In this document: positions 32,928-40,420 of the stretch, piece after piece
Layout of the letters: every line of letters begins with the position of its first letter
Numbering within the stretch: position 1 is the first letter of the stretch
Assembly: GCA_028708155.1 (NCBI GenBank)
Contig: JAQVZN010000001.1
Span: 1 to 40,996, forward strand
Source of the DNA: Minisyncoccota bacterium
Lineage (GTDB): Bacteria > Patescibacteriota > Minisyncoccia > Minisyncoccales > Minisyncoccaceae
DNA length: 40,996 nt
Reading direction: 5' to 3'
Translations under genes and position numbers: made by a program
Notes under the pieces: generated by a model
Database searches by the model: none
What the model was told of the DNA's origin: nothing
Seen by the model: the letters and a program-made list of their open reading frames with translations, nothing else

Positions 32928-33746
32928 ATGAAAAAGAAAAGAAGAAAAATCGGTTTAGCTTTAGGTTCTGGAGGAGCAAAAGGTTATGCTCACTTAGGAG
33001 TACTTAAGGTTCTTGAAAGGAATGAAGTTCCTATAGATTATATTTCAGGGGCTTCTGCTGGAGCAATTGTAGGCGCCTTATATTCTTTGTATAAAAATAC
33101 AGAAAAAGTAGAAGAAATTCTAACTGATTTTAATAAAATAAAATCTCTTGTAGATATTTCCTTTAAGGGAGGAGTCTTTAAAGGGAAAAAAATAATTAAT
33201 TTTTTGGATGATATTTTTTTAGATAAAGAGATTCAAGATTTAGATATTCCTTTATGTGTTGTTGCTACTGATTATAGGACAGGAGAAGAAGTCAGAATCA
33301 AAAAAGGAAATGTTGCTTTAGCGGTTAGAGCTAGTATGGCTATTCCTTTTATGTTTGAGCTTGTTGATTATAACAAAAAAGAATTAGCTGATGGCGGCTT
33401 ATCGTCTCCGGTTCCTATCAATGCTTTGAAAGATATGGGAGCAGATATTACGATTGGAGTTAGAATTGAAGATAAAATGGGACAAGAGCGAAAAAATATT
33501 TATGCTATGGCTGAAAGATCTGTTGCTATATTACAACACAATTTATCTAACTGGGAACTTAAAAACTGCGATGTTTTAATTGATCCATATTTTGAGGATT
33601 ATGGAATTTTAGGATTTCATAAAATATTTCAAGGTAAGGTTAGAGAAACTATTGAAGAAGGAGAAAGGGCTGCGGAATCTAATATGTCAGAAATTAGAAA
33701 TATTATGAGAACAAGAAAAGATATTCCAGGAATTTATAAGTTATAA
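32928..33746 (+). CDS. Patatin-like phospholipase, 272 aa
   Basis: Serine acyl hydrolase of the patatin/RssA group. The oxyanion-hole Gly-rich loop is GSGGAKGYAHLG (13-24), the nucleophile elbow GASAG (41-45, Ser43), and the catalytic dyad partner is in DGGLSSPVP (Asp155). The basic N-terminus MKKKRRK is not a signal peptide, so the protein is probably cytoplasmic or peripheral, unless exported another way. Members hydrolyse phospholipid acyl chains; some are effectors, others housekeeping. It has its own promoter. The 3' end overlaps the convergent GH3 gene by 13 bp. Confidence 0.92.
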   Translation: MKKKRRKIGLALGSGGAKGYAHLGVLKVLERNEVPIDYISGASAGAIVGALYSLYKNTEKVEEILTDFNKIKSLVDISFKGGVFKGKKIINFLDDIFLDKEIQDLDIPLCVVATDYRTGEEVRIKKGNVALAVRASMAIPFMFELVDYNKKELADGGLSSPVPINALKDMGADITIGVRIEDKMGQERKNIYAMAERSVAILQHNLSNWELKNCDVLIDPYFEDYGILGFHKIFQGKVRETIEEGERAAESNMSEIRNIMRTRKDIPGIYKL

Positions 33747-34849
33747 TTTTCTTTTAATTTTATAATTCTATTATAAGATTCATTAATTCTTTCTTCTGAT
33801 ATTTGACCACTAATAATAGCTTCTTTAATGATTTTTATTGCTTTTTCTCCTATATTTTCATCATACTCTTGATTATTATTTGAGAATATTAATAAATCAC
33901 ATCCAGCATTTATTGCTTTTATAATGCTTTCTTCAAAGCCAAAATTATCAACAATCGCTCCCATTTGCATATCGTCAGAAACGATAACACCATTATATTT
34001 TAATTCATTTCGTAAGATGTCTTTTAAAAAAATAGAAGAAAGGGTGGCTGGATTTTCTGGATCTATATTCCTGTTCATTATATGAGCCGTCATAATCATA
34101 TCCAAATTATTTTCTTCAATTAATTTTTTATAAGGTAAAAGTTCTATTTCTTTATTGTAAGTATTAGTAACATCAGTTAGTCCTAGGTGACTATCACTCT
34201 CTGAACTACCATGCCCTGGAAAGTGTTTGATTGCAGTCATGATATTATATTCATGCATTGCATCTATAAAAGAACTTGCGTGAGTGTAAACTTGATTAGG
34301 ATCATTTGAAAAAGATCTTTCAAGGTTTCCAATGACAGGGTTATTCTCATTTATATTAACATCTACTACAGGAGCAAAATTAAGATTGAATCCTAATTCT
34401 TTTAATTCTTTTCCTAAAAGAGAAGCCTCATTAAAAGTTTCTGATGGATTTTCTTTTCCCATTTCTAAGGCGCTTTTTATATCAATGAAACCATACTTAG
34501 GTTTAAGTCTATTAACATAACCTCCTTCAGCATCAACTGCGACTAGTAAATTACTATTAGTTAACTTTTTTAAATCAGAAATAAGTTTTTTTGTTTGTTC
34601 TTTGCTTTCTATGTTTCTCCCGCTAGTTTTAGAGGGAACATCATAGTCAAAAAGAATAACTCCACCGAGATGATAATCATTAATGTCTTTAATTATTTTA
34701 GAAGAAGAATTTACTTCCGTTCCTCTAAATCCTAAAATAAGCATTTCTCCTATTTTTTGGTCTAAAGAAATTTCTTTTGGCTTTATATTTATAATAAAAA
34801 TAAAGGCAATGATAAGTATAATAAGACTGACGAATATTTGTTTTTTCAT
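33734..34849 (-). CDS. Glycoside hydrolase family 3 beta-N-acetylhexosaminidase (NagZ-like), 371 aa
   Basis: GH3 enzyme of the NagZ type. The signature loop KHFPGHGSSESDSH (208-221), which holds the catalytic His and is specific for N-acetylglucosaminidases, and the nucleophile in VIVSDDMQMGA (Asp292 or 293) are present. DAEGGYVNRL and FAPVVDVN are also typical. An N-terminal membrane helix (5-21) places the enzyme outside the membrane, unlike cytoplasmic NagZ of E. coli, so it probably cleaves GlcNAc-MurNAc in the cell's own wall or in a host's. ATG 34849 gives a compact MKKQ signal anchor; an in-frame ATG at 34861 is possible. Confidence 0.93.
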   Translation of the reverse strand: MKKQIFVSLIILIIAFIFIINIKPKEISLDQKIGEMLILGFRGTEVNSSSKIIKDINDYHLGGVILFDYDVPSKTSGRNIESKEQTKKLISDLKKLTNSNLLVAVDAEGGYVNRLKPKYGFIDIKSALEMGKENPSETFNEASLLGKELKELGFNLNFAPVVDVNINENNPVIGNLERSFSNDPNQVYTHASSFIDAMHEYNIMTAIKHFPGHGSSESDSHLGLTDVTNTYNKEIELLPYKKLIEENNLDMIMTAHIMNRNIDPENPATLSSIFLKDILRNELKYNGVIVSDDMQMGAIVDNFGFEESIIKAINAGCDLLIFSNNNQEYDENIGEKAIKIIKEAIISGQISEERINESYNRIIKLKENYNL

Positions 34850-34853
34850 AATA

Positions 34854-34882
34854 TTGAACATTATCTCTTTTATTGTTATATT
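34854..34882 (+). promoter_or_regulatory. Promoter of the 34912 gene
   Basis: TTGAAC (34854-34859), 17 bp, TATATT (34877-34882), 29 nt before the ATG at 34912. Its -10 overlaps the -10 of the opposing promoter. Confidence 0.55.
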
Positions 34883-34908
34883 ATAGTTAAGATAAATAAA
34901 TAAAACAA
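34880..34908 (-). promoter_or_regulatory. Promoter of the GH3 gene (minus strand)
   Basis: On the minus strand TTGTTT (34908-34903), 17 bp, perfect TATAAT (34885-34880), 18 nt before the ATG at 34861 and 30 nt before 34849. The two divergent -10 elements share 34880-34882. Confidence 0.6.
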
Positions 34909-34911
34909 GTT

Positions 34912-35430
34912 ATGAAAAAAAATATTATATTGAGTTTGCTAATTTTGGTATTTGGAGCTATATGTTTTTACTCTGGAATTAGTTTAAATACTTTAAAGGT
35001 GAATGATGGTTATTTTTTAGAGCAAGGTTATTCTTTTAAGACTCCTGTTTGGGCGCAAACCGATGAGCTTGGTGTTACCGCATTTTTAAACGAAGAAGAA
35101 GATAACGGAGAGAATCCTTTTAAGTCATATGTTTTTATCGTTAAAGATAAGTTAGAGGGAAGATCTTTTGAACAATACATTGAATATATTAAAACACAAG
35201 TCCAAAATTCTTCTCAAAGCATGGAAGTTATAGAGGAAAAAGATGATGGTAATTCTCATGTTGTTTTTGTTAAAACAACTCAAGATGATGTTAATTACAT
35301 TATAGGAATGTCTTTTGTTAAAGGATTAAGTGATACTTGTTTTATTGTTAGTTTAAATACAATTGAGTCTAGTTTTGAATTAACAAAGCCTGTATTTGAA
35401 GAAACTTATAGGAGTTTTACTTTAAGATAA
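34912..35430 (+). CDS. Anchored PsbP/DcrB-like protein, 172 aa
   Basis: N-terminal membrane helix (4-26), then a domain whose pattern (EQGYSFKTPVWAQTDE..., IVKDKLEGRSFEQYIEYIKTQVQNSSQSMEVIEEKD, VVFVKTTQ, then a long strand and the closing helix KPVFEETYRSFTLR) resembles the PsbP/Mog1/DcrB fold. The match is structural in character rather than to a specific signature, so no function is given. Extracytoplasmic location is likely from the anchor. It is divergent from the GH3 gene. Confidence 0.6.
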   Translation: MKKNIILSLLILVFGAICFYSGISLNTLKVNDGYFLEQGYSFKTPVWAQTDELGVTAFLNEEEDNGENPFKSYVFIVKDKLEGRSFEQYIEYIKTQVQNSSQSMEVIEEKDDGNSHVVFVKTTQDDVNYIIGMSFVKGLSDTCFIVSLNTIESSFELTKPVFEETYRSFTLR

Positions 35431-35434
35431 TAAC

Positions 35435-35462
35435 TTGAAAAAAATAATATTAAATATATAAT
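35435..35462 (+). promoter_or_regulatory. Promoter of the tRNA-binding protein gene
   Basis: TTGAAA (35435-35440), 16 bp, perfect TATAAT (35457-35462), then 9 nt to the ATG at 35472. The leader would be at most 2-3 nt. Confidence 0.65.
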
Positions 35463-35471
35463 ATAAGCAAT

Positions 35472-35798
35472 ATGGAAAATATTTCATTTGAGGAATTTAA
35501 AAAAATAGATCTTAGGATAGCTAAAATATTATCAGTAGAAAAAGTAGAAGATTCTAATAAACTTTTAAAGATAGAGGTTGATGTTGGGGAAGAAAGAAGA
35601 ACTGTTGTTTCTGGAGTAGCTGAGTTTTATAATGAAGAAGACTTAATTTCTAAAGAAGTAATCATAGTTTTAAATTTAGAGCCAAAGGTAATTTTTGGCA
35701 TTGAAAGTCACGGAATGCTTCTTTTCACAAAAAAAGAAGGAAGAGCAATAATTTTAAAACCAGGAGAAGAAGTTGATCCTGGATCAATAATTAGTTAA
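35472..35798 (+). CDS. Stand-alone MetRS-beta-like tRNA-binding domain, 108 aa
   Basis: OB-fold tRNA-binding protein of the EMAPII/CsaA/MetRS C-terminal family. ISFEEFKKIDLRIAKILSVEKVEDSNKLLKIEVDVG is the family start, followed by RTVVSGVAEFY, VIIVLNLEPKVIFGIESHGMLLF and the closing KPGEEVDPGSII. In many bacteria this domain is the C-terminus of methionyl-tRNA synthetase and helps bind tRNA; in small-genome lineages it is often a separate chain, to which this gene corresponds. metG itself is not in the window. CsaA (chaperone-like) is the alternative. Confidence 0.88.
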   Translation: MENISFEEFKKIDLRIAKILSVEKVEDSNKLLKIEVDVGEERRTVVSGVAEFYNEEDLISKEVIIVLNLEPKVIFGIESHGMLLFTKKEGRAIILKPGEEVDPGSIIS

Positions 35799-35808
35799 AT
35801 ATAAAAAA

Positions 35809-36642
35809 ATGAACGATATAAATTTTAATAGTCCAGATCCAATAAATAGTATCCCTAAAAGCGAGCCATTAAGACCAATTTGTAAAAAGAATGATGACCC
35901 AAATGGCGTTCTTAAATTATTTTTAATGGTTTTTAGTGTTTTTTTAGTTATTTTATCTTTTTCAATTATTTATAATCTAGTTTCAAAAACTCAAGGAGCG
36001 GGAGATATTGTTACAAACGAACAAGCTGGAAATATTACTGTTAATGCTAGTGCTACTATTTACGTTACTCCTAACGAAGCTTCTGTTAATATTGGTATTG
36101 AAACTACAGGAGTTTCAATGGAAGAAGTTTCTTTGGAAAATGAAAGAAAGGCAGGAAACATTATAAATAAAGCTCAAGCAGAAGGGGTTTTAGCAGAAGA
36201 TATTAAAGTTATAGAATATTCAATTGAGCCACAATATCAAAAACAAACAACTGGAGTAGATTTAAATCAATATCCAGAAGGAAAAGTAATTATTTCTTTT
36301 TATAAAATAAAAGAAGTTATTCAAATAAAAATGCCTATAGAAAAAGTAGAAAGTGTTATCGCATCAGCTCTTGATGCTAGTGCTACTACTATTAGTGATT
36401 TAACTTTTAGCGTCAAAGACAGGGATGGTTACGTTGAAATTGCAAGAGCAGAAGCTATCTTAAAAGCAAAGGAAAAAGCTCAAAAAATAGCTAATGATTT
36501 AAACGTAAAATTATCTAATTTAATTAGTTATTCTGACAACGATTATACTCCAGTATATAGTGAAAGTATTTCAAGTAGTTTAGAGTCTACTGGATTAAAC
36601 GAGATAACGGTTAATGCTTACGTTACTTATTCAATAAAATGA
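35809..36642 (+). CDS. SIMPL (DUF541) domain protein, third copy, 277 aa
   Basis: Third SIMPL paralogue and the closest to the first. An N-terminal cytoplasmic Pro-rich tail of about 40 residues and a membrane helix (42-64) precede [47 protein letters not shown], the Lys/Ala helix [19 protein letters not shown] and the end [14 protein letters not shown] follow. It begins a tightly coupled run: the stop overlaps the FKBP start through ATGA. This links it to extracytoplasmic protein folding, which is inference from context only. Confidence 0.9.
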   Translation: MNDINFNSPDPINSIPKSEPLRPICKKNDDPNGVLKLFLMVFSVFLVILSFSIIYNLVSKTQGAGDIVTNEQAGNITVNASATIYVTPNEASVNIGIETTGVSMEEVSLENERKAGNIINKAQAEGVLAEDIKVIEYSIEPQYQKQTTGVDLNQYPEGKVIISFYKIKEVIQIKMPIEKVESVIASALDASATTISDLTFSVKDRDGYVEIARAEAILKAKEKAQKIANDLNVKLSNLISYSDNDYTPVYSESISSSLESTGLNEITVNAYVTYSIK

Positions 36643-37103
36643 TTAAAAAAGATTTAATTAAAAATTTAATATTATTATTTATTTTTATTTTTTTAATGTT
36701 TTTTGTAGTGCAATTTTTCTCTAAAGAAAACTCTTCTCTTAAGGAGGTACAAGAACCATTAAATAATAATTCAAACGAAATGAAAAATGTGGAAATAGAA
36801 ATTTTAAAAGAAGGAACTGGTGAAGTTTCTAAAGTAGGAGACACTCTTTCTGTTCATTATGTAGGAACTTTTGAAGACGGAGAAAAATTTGATTCAAGTG
36901 TTGATAGAGGAGAACCTTTTGAATTTGTTTTAGGAGCAAATCGTGTAATTCAAGGATGGGAACAAGGTATGCTTGGAATGAAGGTTGGAGAGAAGAGGAA
37001 ATTATTTGTTCCTTATGAGCTTGGTTATGGAGAAGAAGGAGCTTATATTATTCCACCAAGAACTAATTTAATTTTTGAAGTTGAACTTTTAGAAATAAAA
37101 TGA
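36639..37103 (+). CDS. Membrane-anchored FKBP-type peptidyl-prolyl isomerase, 154 aa
   Basis: N-terminal membrane helix (9-26), a short linker, then a single FKBP domain (about 55-154). The active-site landmarks are [51 protein letters not shown], the YGEEG loop and the final [16 protein letters not shown]. All the residues that line the FK506/proline pocket are in place, so activity is expected. It probably helps fold exported proteins at the outer face of the membrane. It is ATGA-coupled to both the SIMPL gene upstream and the DsbD-like gene downstream. Confidence 0.95.
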   Translation: MIKKDLIKNLILLFIFIFLMFFVVQFFSKENSSLKEVQEPLNNNSNEMKNVEIEILKEGTGEVSKVGDTLSVHYVGTFEDGEKFDSSVDRGEPFEFVLGANRVIQGWEQGMLGMKVGEKRKLFVPYELGYGEEGAYIIPPRTNLIFEVELLEIK

Positions 37104-38308
37104 AGAAAATATTTTTAACAATTTTAACTTTTATTGGTTTATTTTCTTTTTTTAATTCTGCAAACGCAGAAATTATCTTAGGAGATGATAAAGTAGATAT
37201 TGATTTTTTCTATAGTAAAACTTGTGGGCATTGCTCTGATGCAAATGAATTTTTGAATGAAATATCTTTAAAAGATGAGAGTATTAAAATAAATAAATTT
37301 GATATTAGCGAGAAACAATCAATAGATCTTCTTAATGAATATTATAATAAATATCAAGTTGAAGATGCTTATAAAGGAGGGGTTCCAGCTATTTTTATAG
37401 AAAATTATTATTTTATTGGTTTTCAAAAAGATTATTCCGAAGCTAATATAGAAAAAGCAATTGATTCTTTTCTTGAAGAAAAAGAAGTTGAAATTAATGA
37501 TAATATTTCAGATTTTTCCACAATAGAAGAACTTAAAAAAGGAATAACTCTTCCTTTTATTGGAAAGATTAAATTAGAAGATGCTTCGCCTTTTGCTTTT
37601 TCTGTCATCTTTGGAGCTATTGATGGATTTAATGCTTGTGCTATGGCTGCATTAGCTTTTCTTTTAGCGGTTTTGATTGGTGTTGGTGATAGAAGAAAAC
37701 TGATTTTACTCGGAGGGATATTTATTCTTGTTTCAGGATTAGTTTATTATTTCTTTATAGCGACATGGCTTAATATTTTTCTTTTGCTTCCTCATTTAAA
37801 GCTTATTACTTATGGTGTCGGAATATTAATTTTTATTTTTGGAATTTTTGTTTTAAAAGAATATTTTAACGGAATTATTTGTAAGTTGTGTGATATTGAT
37901 CCGAGGCATGACAATTGGTTTGCTAAAAATCAGAAAAAATTATTATTAAAAATGCAAGAAGTTATCAATTCTAATCAGTCTATGTTTTTAATAATAGGAG
38001 GGGTTATTTTTGTCGCAGTAGGAATAAACACTATAGAGTTAATTTGTTCTTTTGGGCTTCCTGTTGCTTTTACGAAAATATTGACTTCATATAATTTATC
38101 TTCAGCTTCATACTATTTTTATCTATTGATCTATGATATATTTTATATGTTAGATGATTTTATTATATTTTTAATAGCAGTATTTACTTTTAATTTAGCA
38201 CAAGAGTCTGAAAAATATATAAAAATCTCTAAATTTATTTCTGGTGTATTATTAATTGTATTAGGTATTATTATAATATTTTTCCCTGATATTTTAGGAT
38301 CTATATGA
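37100..38308 (+). CDS. Thioredoxin-fold/DsbD-like membrane redox protein, 402 aa
   Basis: Signal peptide (1-23, cut after ANA). An extracytoplasmic thioredoxin-like domain carries the redox motif CGHC (C42, C45) and a cis-Pro (GGVPAIF, P96). A membrane domain of about six helices from residue 165 follows, with the DsbD/CcdA-like cysteines C180 in [11 protein letters not shown] and C316 in [15 protein letters not shown], plus an extra CKLC pair (C261, C264). The layout suggests electrons passed from cytoplasmic thioredoxin across the membrane to the external CGHC. Here both modules are in one chain, with the thioredoxin domain first, unlike DsbD. It is coupled by ATGA at both ends. Confidence 0.87.
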   Translation: MKKIFLTILTFIGLFSFFNSANAEIILGDDKVDIDFFYSKTCGHCSDANEFLNEISLKDESIKINKFDISEKQSIDLLNEYYNKYQVEDAYKGGVPAIFIENYYFIGFQKDYSEANIEKAIDSFLEEKEVEINDNISDFSTIEELKKGITLPFIGKIKLEDASPFAFSVIFGAIDGFNACAMAALAFLLAVLIGVGDRRKLILLGGIFILVSGLVYYFFIATWLNIFLLLPHLKLITYGVGILIFIFGIFVLKEYFNGIICKLCDIDPRHDNWFAKNQKKLLLKMQEVINSNQSMFLIIGGVIFVAVGINTIELICSFGLPVAFTKILTSYNLSSASYYFYLLIYDIFYMLDDFIIFLIAVFTFNLAQESEKYIKISKFISGVLLIVLGIIIIFFPDILGSI

Positions 38309-38400
38309 TGATATTAAGAAAAACAACATTGTACATGCTTTTAATGATTCTTACTATAACAGCATTAGTTATGCTTATGAGAGTTATTTTAGGACAATGA
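38305..38400 (+). CDS. Very small membrane peptide gene, 31 aa
   Basis: A 31-codon frame fills the gap between the DsbD-like gene and the uracil-DNA glycosylase gene. It starts [10 protein letters not shown] and continues as one hydrophobic helix rich in Leu, Met, Ile and Thr, ending VMLMRVILGQ. Its ATG overlaps the upstream stop (ATGA at 38305-38308) and its TGA overlaps the downstream ATG (38397-38400), the same coupling seen at neighbouring real genes. That exact fit at both ends is the main evidence that it is translated. No family is recognised. Confidence 0.65.
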   Translation: MMILRKTTLYMLLMILTITALVMLMRVILGQ

Positions 38401-38936
38401 AACAAATTATTAAAGAATGTAAAAGATGTAGTCTTTTTAAAAAAAGAATTACTCCAACAATTCATTGCGGAGATATTAAAAGTAATATTTTGTTTATTGG
38501 AGAAGCACCAGGGAAAAATGAAGATGAGACGGGCATTCCTTTTTGTGGACGCGCAGGAAGTATATTAAATGATCTTTTAAAGCTAATTGAATTAAAAAGA
38601 GAAGATGTCTATATTACAAATATTGTAAAATGTAGGCCTCCTAAAAATAGAGATCCTAAAAAAAGTGAAATTAAAAAATGTTCTTATCTTTTAGAAAAAG
38701 AAATAGAGCTTCTTAAACCAAAAATAATTTGTCCTTTAGGAAGATTTTCAAGTAAGTATATATTAAATAAGTATTTTAAAAAAAATTACGAAATAGGAGA
38801 GGTTCATGGGAAAGTTTTTAAAACAGAAAATATAATTATAATTCCTATGTATCATCCAGCCGCAGCTATTTATAATAATAAAAAGATAAATATCTTAAAA
38901 AAAGATTTTAAAAAAATAAAAAAATATGATGTATAA
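38397..38936 (+). CDS. Family 4 uracil-DNA glycosylase (Fe-S type), 179 aa
   Basis: Removes uracil from DNA to start base-excision repair. Motif 1 GEAPGKNEDETGIPFCGRAG (35-54) has the family 4 GEAPG sequence, and motif 2 is MYHPAA (151-156). The four cysteines that hold the [4Fe-4S] cluster are C8, C11, C79 and C95, in CKRC, VKCRPP and KKCSYLL. Length is slightly short but complete. The start overlaps the 31-aa gene and the end overlaps the next gene by 11 bp. Confidence 0.95.
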   Translation: MKQIIKECKRCSLFKKRITPTIHCGDIKSNILFIGEAPGKNEDETGIPFCGRAGSILNDLLKLIELKREDVYITNIVKCRPPKNRDPKKSEIKKCSYLLEKEIELLKPKIICPLGRFSSKYILNKYFKKNYEIGEVHGKVFKTENIIIIPMYHPAAAIYNNKKINILKKDFKKIKKYDV

Positions 38937-39129
38937 TGACATGCCTCAAGAAATGTTTTTAGTGATTGTAGCTATTAGCATTATAGATTTAGTTTTAAAG
39001 GGTTTTGCTTTATTCAAAGCAGCGAAAAACAATGAGAAGAAATGGTTTATAGCAATTCTTATTTTAAATACAGTAGGATTACTTCCTCTTTTCTACATTC
39101 TTTTTATTCCTAAAAAATATGTTGATTAA
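38926..39129 (+). CDS. DUF5652-family small membrane protein, 67 aa
   Basis: Two membrane helices (about 9-30 and 41-62) joined by a basic loop with the DUF5652 pattern LVLKGFALFKAAKNNEKKWFIAILILNTVGLLPLFYILF. This family is found largely in Patescibacteria and its function is unknown. The start follows AAAAATATG inside the end of the glycosylase gene; a second ATG lies 3 nt downstream. The stop overlaps the DUF167 start by 11 bp. Confidence 0.85.
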   Translation: MMYNDMPQEMFLVIVAISIIDLVLKGFALFKAAKNNEKKWFIAILILNTVGLLPLFYILFIPKKYVD

Positions 39130-39340
39130 AGTTAAGTGTCATACTTTATCAAAAAAAGAATTATTAAATAAAAAAGGCGAAGATTCTTTTGAAGTTTTCT
39201 TAAAAGAAAAACCAGAAAGAGGAGAGGCCAATAAGAGAATTTTTGAAATATTAGCCGAGCATTTTAATATTTCAATTAAAAAAGTAAGATTAGTTAAAGG
39301 GGCAAAAAGCCCTAGTAAGATTTTCGAAATTTATGATTAG
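39119..39340 (+). CDS. DUF167/YggU-family protein, 73 aa
   Basis: Small alpha/beta protein. The family core is clear: FLKEKPERGEANKRIFEILAEHFNISIKKVRLVKGAKSPSKIFEI, where GEAN and the final G..S..K motif are the conserved positions. YggU-type proteins are widespread and uncharacterised. The start follows AAAAAATATG. It overlaps both neighbours. Confidence 0.88.
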   Translation: MLIKVKCHTLSKKELLNKKGEDSFEVFLKEKPERGEANKRIFEILAEHFNISIKKVRLVKGAKSPSKIFEIYD

Positions 39341-39785
39341 TTATTATCAAATATTATCTGGTATTTACAACAATCCGGCTATTATGGCTCCTCTTTTGGC
39401 ATGGTTTATTGCCCAAACGACAAAAGTGATTATAGCAACAATAAAAGATAAGAAATTTAGTTTTGAGCTTTTTTTTATTCCTGGAGGATTCCCAAGTTCT
39501 CATAGTTCTTCTGTGACAGCTTTATGTACAGTTGTAGCTATAATGTCAGGAGTTGAGTCTTTAATTTTTGCTTTAACCTTATCTTTTACAGTTTTTGTTT
39601 TGTATGATGCTTCTGTTTTAAGAAGAGCTGCACAGAAACAAGCTCAATCGTTAAATGATTTAATTGAATTTGTTAATGTAAAAGAAATGGAACCTTTAAG
39701 AGAGGTTTTAGGGCATAGTTGGCTTGAAGTTTTATCAGGTTTAATTATTGGAATCGCAACAGGAATTATAATAACTTTAATTTAA
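39333..39785 (+). CDS. Divergent PAP2 family (DUF212/YuiD) membrane phosphatase-like protein, 150 aa
   Basis: Membrane protein related to PAP2 acid phosphatases. It carries PGGFPSSHSSSVTAL (the SxxxH-type catalytic block), VLYDASVLRRAAQKQAQSLN (which supplies the acidic and Arg residues), and LGHSWLEVLSGLIIGI with the second His. These are the standard YuiD/DUF212 blocks. A lipid phosphate or polyprenyl phosphate substrate is plausible but unproven. It overlaps the DUF167 gene by 8 bp and prmC by 1 bp. Confidence 0.88.
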   Translation: MISYYQILSGIYNNPAIMAPLLAWFIAQTTKVIIATIKDKKFSFELFFIPGGFPSSHSSSVTALCTVVAIMSGVESLIFALTLSFTVFVLYDASVLRRAAQKQAQSLNDLIEFVNVKEMEPLREVLGHSWLEVLSGLIIGIATGIIITLI

Positions 39786-40420
39786 TGGAACTTCCAGAAG
39801 AATACAAAAAAAACTATAAATATTTTTTAGGGTCTAAAATTGATTTATCTTTAAGACCTTTAATTCCGAGACAAGAAACCGAATATTGGGTTTCTTTAAT
39901 TTTAAAGGAAATAAAAGAAGGCTCAAGATGCCTTGATCTTTTTGCAGGTTCTGGATGTATTGGCGTTTCTATTTTAAAAAATGTAAAAAATACTTTTTGC
40001 GATTTTGGAGAAATTGATAAAAATCTTTTAAAGCAAATAGAGATAAACTTAAAAGGAATTGAAAGCGATCGTTATAAAATAATAGAAACAGATATTTTTT
40101 CAAATATTCCTGGTAAATATGATTTTATTTTGACTAACCCTCCTTACGTAGCAATTAATAGAACAGATGAAGTTTCTGCTGATGTTTTAGAGTATGAACC
40201 TCATCTTGCTTTATTTTCTGGAGATAAAGGAATGGATGCAATTGTTAAACTTATTGAAGACGCTCACGAACATTTAAACGAGAACGGACTTTTAGTTATT
40301 GAACATGATGAATCTCAAAAAGATGATATTGAGAAATTAATAAATAGAGGAGGATATTCAAGATACGAATTTTGTAAAGATTATTTTAATGAATATAGAT
40401 TTGTTAAAATATATGGTTAA
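39785..40420 (+). CDS. prmC: PrmC/HemK-type glutamine N5-methyltransferase, 211 aa
   Basis: SAM-dependent methyltransferase predicted to modify the GGQ glutamine of peptide-release factors. LIPRQETEYWV is the substrate-side motif, DLFAGSGCIGVSIL (51-64) the SAM-binding motif I, and NPPY (118-121) the catalytic motif that binds glutamine. LALFSGDKGMDAIVKLI and the C-terminal DYFNEYRFVKI complete the fold. Family length is about 280; this protein has only about 25 residues before the IPR motif, so the N-terminal helical substrate-binding domain is missing. The start shares its A with the previous stop. Confidence 0.9.
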   Translation: MELPEEYKKNYKYFLGSKIDLSLRPLIPRQETEYWVSLILKEIKEGSRCLDLFAGSGCIGVSILKNVKNTFCDFGEIDKNLLKQIEINLKGIESDRYKIIETDIFSNIPGKYDFILTNPPYVAINRTDEVSADVLEYEPHLALFSGDKGMDAIVKLIEDAHEHLNENGLLVIEHDESQKDDIEKLINRGGYSRYEFCKDYFNEYRFVKIYG

